Source: Pseudomonadota bacterium (GTDB lineage: Bacteria; Myxococcota_A; Polyangia; Polyangiales; Polyangiaceae). Taken from it: 10,076 bases of DNA. Numbering within the stretch: position 1 is the first letter of the stretch; every line of letters starts with the position of its first letter. Below are positions 6,996 through 10,076 of this stretch, piece after piece. A model generated the notes under the pieces. It saw nothing but the letters and a program-made list of their open reading frames with translations. It did not search any database and was not told the DNA's origin. The stretch spans positions 1 to 10,076 of the forward strand of contig JAEYVE010000125.1 in NCBI GenBank assembly GCA_023432025.1. The letters are read 5' to 3'. A program made the translations under genes and the position numbers.

Positions 6996-7024
6996 ATCAG
7001 ACGGAGTTAAGCCCTCTGGGTCAA
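6996..7024 (-). promoter_or_regulatory. Candidate sigma-70 promoter of the hydrolase/barrel pair
   Basis: On the minus strand, TTGACC (7024-7019, 5 of 6 to TTGACA) is followed after exactly 17 bases by TCTGAT (7001-6996, 4 of 6 to TATAAT). It lies in a noticeably AT-richer gap (6943-7091). Transcription would start near 6988-6990, giving a leader of about 46-48 bases before ATG 6942. It also separates this pair from the co-directional DUF72 gene. Confidence 0.45.
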
Positions 7025-7091
7025 GTAAAGCGCGTCATTTCGAGCGGATCCGAACGGCAAATTTCGCATCCGATGATTTGTTGCAGCGTCG

Positions 7092-8093
7092 CTATTCCAA
7101 ACGCGCTGCGTGGGCAATTGCTGCGATGAGCCCCTTGGCGCCGACCACTGCGTAGTCCCGAACGCAGTTGTTGAACACGACGTGGACCTCCCGGGCCCTC
7201 TCCGCGAGTCTCGAAATGGACTCTCGCCACTCGGTGAGCTCCTCGGGCGCATAGAGGTAGTCGAAGCGCTCGTGCACGCTCGCGCCCTTACGGCTCCAGC
7301 CGCTCACGTTGCGACCATGGAACCTTACCACGGCGAGCGCCTCGTTAGTGACCTCGGCAACGCGCGGCACGCCGCCCACGAGCGTGTTCGGCTCGTCCAC
7401 GACGACGTAGGCAAACCCCTGAGCGCGCAGCAAATCGAGCACACGCTGCCGCCGCTCGGGCAGAAGCCAGCTCTTGTGGCGAAACTCCACCGTGATCGGC
7501 AGATCCGGAAAGCGCGTACGAAGCGCCTCGATACGCCGAGCGTTGCCCCGCGACGCATCGAACCAAGGCGGAAACTGCGCGAGCACCGCGCAGAGCTTTT
7601 TCGCCTCGATCAAGGGCGAGAGCGACCGGACGAAACGCGCCTGGATTTCCGTCGTGAGCTCGAGGGGCACGCGCTCCGGATACGCGCGCACCGGGTGGCC
7701 GGCAGCCTCGAACGCTTGGCGCAGATCGAGGGGTAGACGCGCGACGTCGATGGGGTGCCCGGTGACGACGGGGTGCGCCTTGACGTGAAATCCGAACGCT
7801 TGCGGCGTTCTCTCCGCCCAATGTCGCGCCGTCTCCTCGGAGACCAGCGCGTAGTACGTGGCGTCCACCTCCACGACGGAAAACTGCGTCGCGTAGTGTT
7901 CGAGGCGCGCCTGCGCGGAGCGCACCCCGCGCGGGTAAAAGTCGCTCAGCTTGACGAGCGTCGGATCCGTCCAGCCTGCCGTCCCCGCGCGTACGTTTCC
8001 GGCAACCGCCGGCGCAGGCGCGCGCGCCGCCAAAGCGCGCGCCGCGCGCTCGGTTCCCTCCGAACTCGGACCCGAAGAATGCCCGCCGTCCAT
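7092..8093 (-). CDS. DUF72 (YecE-like) family protein
   Basis: This 333-residue protein belongs to DUF72, a TIM-barrel-like family with no established reaction. ATG 8093 is the first good start after the divergent gap; the longer open frame to 8276 would run past the neighbouring kinase start and is rejected. Residues 1-32 are a Gly/Ala/Pro-rich tail of low complexity. The domain starts at VRAGTAGWTD (34-43). It then shows the FYP motif (52-54), LEHYATQFSVVEVDATYY (64-81), FGFHVKAHPVVTGHP (100-114), VLAQFPPWF, ITVEFRHKSWL, YVVVDEPN, VVRFHGRNVSGW, RFDYLYAPEEL and the C-terminal VHVVFNNCVRDYAV. These are the usual DUF72 signature blocks in order, so the assignment is firm although the biochemistry is unknown. 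No clear Shine-Dalgarno is seen. It is divergent from the LytS-type kinase. Confidence 0.9.
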   Translation of the reverse strand: MDGGHSSGPSSEGTERAARALAARAPAPAVAGNVRAGTAGWTDPTLVKLSDFYPRGVRSAQARLEHYATQFSVVEVDATYYALVSEETARHWAERTPQAFGFHVKAHPVVTGHPIDVARLPLDLRQAFEAAGHPVRAYPERVPLELTTEIQARFVRSLSPLIEAKKLCAVLAQFPPWFDASRGNARRIEALRTRFPDLPITVEFRHKSWLLPERRQRVLDLLRAQGFAYVVVDEPNTLVGGVPRVAEVTNEALAVVRFHGRNVSGWSRKGASVHERFDYLYAPEELTEWRESISRLAERAREVHVVFNNCVRDYAVVGAKGLIAAIAHAARLE

Positions 8094-8148
8094 CCGCGGG
8101 CCACAGCCTACCCCGCTCCGACCCGCGCGCAGCGAAAACAGGCAAGAT

Positions 8149-8172
8149 CTCGGCACCCGGGCGACTGCCGAG
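8149..8172. repeat. Perfect 7-bp inverted repeat in the DUF72/kinase divergent gap
   Basis: CTCGGCA (8149-8155) and TGCCGAG (8166-8172) are perfect reverse complements separated by 10 bases, in the 173-base gap between the DUF72 start (8093) and the kinase start (8267). The centre-to-centre distance of 17 bases would suit a dimeric regulator. It may be an operator for either gene, but chance is possible at this GC content. Confidence 0.45.
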
Positions 8173-8266
8173 GCACGAGCCGTCGCATGAGAGGGGCGGA
8201 GCGACAGCGGAGAAGGACGAATCGTTTTCTGCCGACCGGAGTACGCGCCCAGCGTAGGCTTGCAGA

Positions 8267-9415
8267 GTGCCCGCACCCTCCACGCTCACCGAAGAGCTCG
8301 CGACGCCTCTGCGAGCTCGCCCGAACGAGCTCGCCCCTTCGGCCCGCTTCGGGAGGCAACAGTGGGCCATCGCGCTGTTCGTGGTCGCCGCTGGCGTCTT
8401 GCTGCAGCTGCTGCCGCTCGTGGTCCTGGAGCGCCGCGAGCAGTCTTTATTTCCGCGGATCCTGTTTTGGATCCTCGAGCTGCCCACGCTGATCGGCGCG
8501 CTCACGCTCGTCTACCGTTGGGCGCTGGCGCGGCGGCTTCCGACGTCGCTCACCGTGCTTGCCAGCGTGACCATCGCGGTGACGCTCGGCAGTGCGCTCA
8601 GCGCGCTCACGCTCTACTTGGTCAACCACATCCAAGGACCCGGCAGCCTCCTGACTCCGTCGGGGCGCCCCGCCAGCTACCTCGGGGTCGCGCTGTTCGG
8701 AGGCATTTTTGGGCTGTTCCACTGCGGCCTGTGGGCGCTCGCGTTCGTGTACCCGGCGGCGGTGGAGGACCGCCGGATGCGAGCGGTCGAAGCCGACCGG
8801 CTGCGGCTCGAAACCGAGGCGCTGCGCACCACCGCCGAGCTCTCTCGCCTCCGCTCGCAGCTCGAGCCGCACTTCCTCTTGAACACGTTGAACGCCATCG
8901 CCGGCCTCGTTACGCAAGAGCCACGCGAAGCTCGCCGGCTGCTTGCTTGTCTGGGAGAGCTGCTCAGCGACACGTTACAAGGAGACGCGGACACTCAGAC
9001 GCTCGCGCGCGAGGTGAACTGGCTGAAGGGGTACGCGTCCATTCTGGAGTCTCGCTTCGCCGGCTCTCTTCGCTTCGAATGGGACGTCGCGGACGAGGTC
9101 CAAGGTGTGCTTCTGCCGCGTCTCCTCCTCCAGCCCCTGCTCGAAAACGCGGTGACGCACGGCGCCCTCAAAAAGAGCGATCCCGGCGTCGTGCGCCTCA
9201 CGGCGCACCAAGAAAAGCGGCCCGAAGGGCGCGTTCTGCTCTGCACCATCCAGGACGACGGCCCCGGCTTCGACCCGACCTTCGCCCGCCCGGGCGGCAT
9301 CGGACTGAGCGCGGCACGGCAGCGCGCCGCGCTCTGGTCGTCCGAAGCGCGCATCGACATCCAATCGAGTGACGACGGCACCCGGGTCGTCGTCGAGCTA
9401 CCGTGGAGAACATGA
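8267..9415 (+). CDS. LytS/YehU-type membrane sensor histidine kinase
   Basis: This 382-residue kinase phosphorylates a partner LytTR regulator. GTG 8267 is preceded by AGG with an 8-base spacer. Four predicted membrane helices lie at about 33-54, 64-86, 93-117 and 138-163, joined by short loops, with no separate extracellular sensor domain. A coiled-coil-like segment (165-197) leads to the His_kinase (PF06580-type) motif LRSQLEPHFLLNTLNAI with phospho-His202. The HATPase region follows, with the N-box LLQPLLENAVTHG (Asn294), the G-box DDGPGFD (330-336) and GGIGL (343-347). It overlaps the following regulator by 4 bases (ATGA), so the two form one two-component operon. What it senses is unknown; the 4-helix membrane region may respond to a lipophilic ligand or membrane state. 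Confidence 0.93.
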   Translation: MPAPSTLTEELATPLRARPNELAPSARFGRQQWAIALFVVAAGVLLQLLPLVVLERREQSLFPRILFWILELPTLIGALTLVYRWALARRLPTSLTVLASVTIAVTLGSALSALTLYLVNHIQGPGSLLTPSGRPASYLGVALFGGIFGLFHCGLWALAFVYPAAVEDRRMRAVEADRLRLETEALRTTAELSRLRSQLEPHFLLNTLNAIAGLVTQEPREARRLLACLGELLSDTLQGDADTQTLAREVNWLKGYASILESRFAGSLRFEWDVADEVQGVLLPRLLLQPLLENAVTHGALKKSDPGVVRLTAHQEKRPEGRVLLCTIQDDGPGFDPTFARPGGIGLSAARQRAALWSSEARIDIQSSDDGTRVVVELPWRT

Positions 9416-10076
9416 GCTCTTCGTCATCCATTCCTCCTGCGCGCTTTCGCGCGCTCGTCGTCGAAGACGAGTGGCCCGCGCGCAACTACTTGGTCGAGTT
9501 GCTCGAGGGGTCACACCTCGCGCAGGTGGTCGGCGCCGTAGCGACCGTCGACGAAGCACGCCAAGTCCTGAGCGACCCTGCCGGTGAGCTGCGGGTCGAC
9601 GTCGCTTTCGTGGACGTGCGCCTCGTGGGCAGCGGCGAAGAGGCGGGGCTCGCGTTCGTACGCTCCATGGCCCAAGCGCCTTCGGCGCCGATGTTCGTGC
9701 TCGCCACCGCCTATCGCCAGCACGCGGTGGAGGCCTTCGAGCTGGGCGTTGTCGACTACTTGCTCAAGCCATTCACGGAGGAGAGGGTGCAGCGTTGCCT
9801 CGAGCGGCTCACGTTGCGACGCCCCACGCCTCCCCTGGAGCGCCCAGCGCGCATCGTCGCTCGACAAGGAAAAAAGCTGGTCTTCCTGGACCCGGGAGAG
9901 GTCTGGGCATTCGAGGCCTCCGACCGCCTCACCTCGGTGCACACCGTGCATGGTCAGTTCGCGCTCGATCTATCGCTCGCCGCCATCGAGTCCAGCATCG
10001 GGCGGGGCTTCTTGCGGGTGCACCGCAGCTGGCTCGTCAGCTCCAGCTACATCCGCGAGCTCGAGCGCGACGGCAG
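9412..10076 (+). CDS. LytTR-family response regulator (3' partial)
   Basis: ATG 9412 overlaps the kinase stop as ATGA. The frame is open to the window end, 221 residues so far, with no stop seen. Residues 12-135 form a receiver: LVVEDE with acidic Asp19, phosphoacceptor Asp68 in AFVDVRL, Thr99 in VLATAYRQHAVEAFELG, and Lys119 in DYLLKPF, all key residues present. From about 145 comes a LytTR DNA-binding domain: RIVARQGKKLVFL, a VWAFEASDRLTSVHT strand region, then the signature FLRVHRSWLVSSSYIREL (200-217). Only about the last 15-25 residues should be missing. It is the partner of the upstream LytS-type kinase and binds DNA as a dimer, typically at paired direct repeats. Its targets are unknown. 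Confidence 0.95.
   Translation, partial: MSSSSSIPPARFRALVVEDEWPARNYLVELLEGSHLAQVVGAVATVDEARQVLSDPAGELRVDVAFVDVRLVGSGEEAGLAFVRSMAQAPSAPMFVLATAYRQHAVEAFELGVVDYLLKPFTEERVQRCLERLTLRRPTPPLERPARIVARQGKKLVFLDPGEVWAFEASDRLTSVHTVHGQFALDLSLAAIESSIGRGFLRVHRSWLVSSSYIRELERDG

Noticed and set aside
8094..8266. Promoter for the DUF72 or kinase gene
   Set aside because: No -35/-10 pair with acceptable spacing was found on either strand.
7345..8505. 386-codon minus-strand open frame
   Set aside because: Overlaps the DUF72 gene in another frame and the kinase gene on the other strand; composition is shadow-like.
8260..9372. 370-codon plus-strand open frame
   Set aside because: Shadow of the kinase gene, extremely Arg-rich, no recognisable domain.

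Overview
The window is very GC-rich, densely coded DNA, most likely from a myxobacterium-type member of the Myxococcota (former Deltaproteobacteria). The lineage is inferred from three things: a PilY1-like adhesin end, a receiver protein with a DUF4388/PATAN-type C-terminus, and signal-peptide-bearing proteins and lipoproteins with no obvious named family. I see no tRNA, rRNA, CRISPR array, insertion sequence or phage gene, so it reads as ordinary chromosome.

Layout. (1) 1-1250, plus strand: the 3' end of a PilY1-like protein, then a small lipoprotein gene that probably starts inside it. (2) 1291-2061, minus strand: a receiver plus DUF4388/PATAN protein whose phosphoacceptor position carries Asn instead of Asp. 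(3) 2203-5222, plus strand: gcvT, gcvH and gcvPA of the glycine cleavage system. The operon stops after gcvPA, and gcvPB, the half of split P-protein that carries the PLP lysine, is not in the window. (4) 5348-6942, minus strand: a lipase-like alpha/beta hydrolase overlapping by 4 bases a small signal-peptide protein that looks like an outer-membrane beta-barrel. A candidate sigma-70 promoter and a strong Shine-Dalgarno lie upstream of the hydrolase. (5) 7092-8093, minus strand: a DUF72 (YecE-like) protein. (6) 8267-10076, plus strand: a LytS-type membrane histidine kinase overlapping by 4 bases a LytTR response regulator that runs off the end.

How the genes fit together. The gcv genes form one metabolic unit: P-protein decarboxylates glycine, H-protein carries the aminomethyl group on lipoate, and T-protein passes it to tetrahydrofolate. 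P-beta and L-protein must be supplied from elsewhere. The kinase and LytTR regulator form one two-component system, divergent from the DUF72 gene across 173 bases that contain a perfect 7-bp dyad. The hydrolase and beta-barrel genes look translationally coupled. Nothing seen links these blocks to each other.

I did not find a clearly new multi-gene system. The points most worth a second look are the gcv operon without gcvPB, the Asn-substituted receiver, and the coupled hydrolase/barrel pair.
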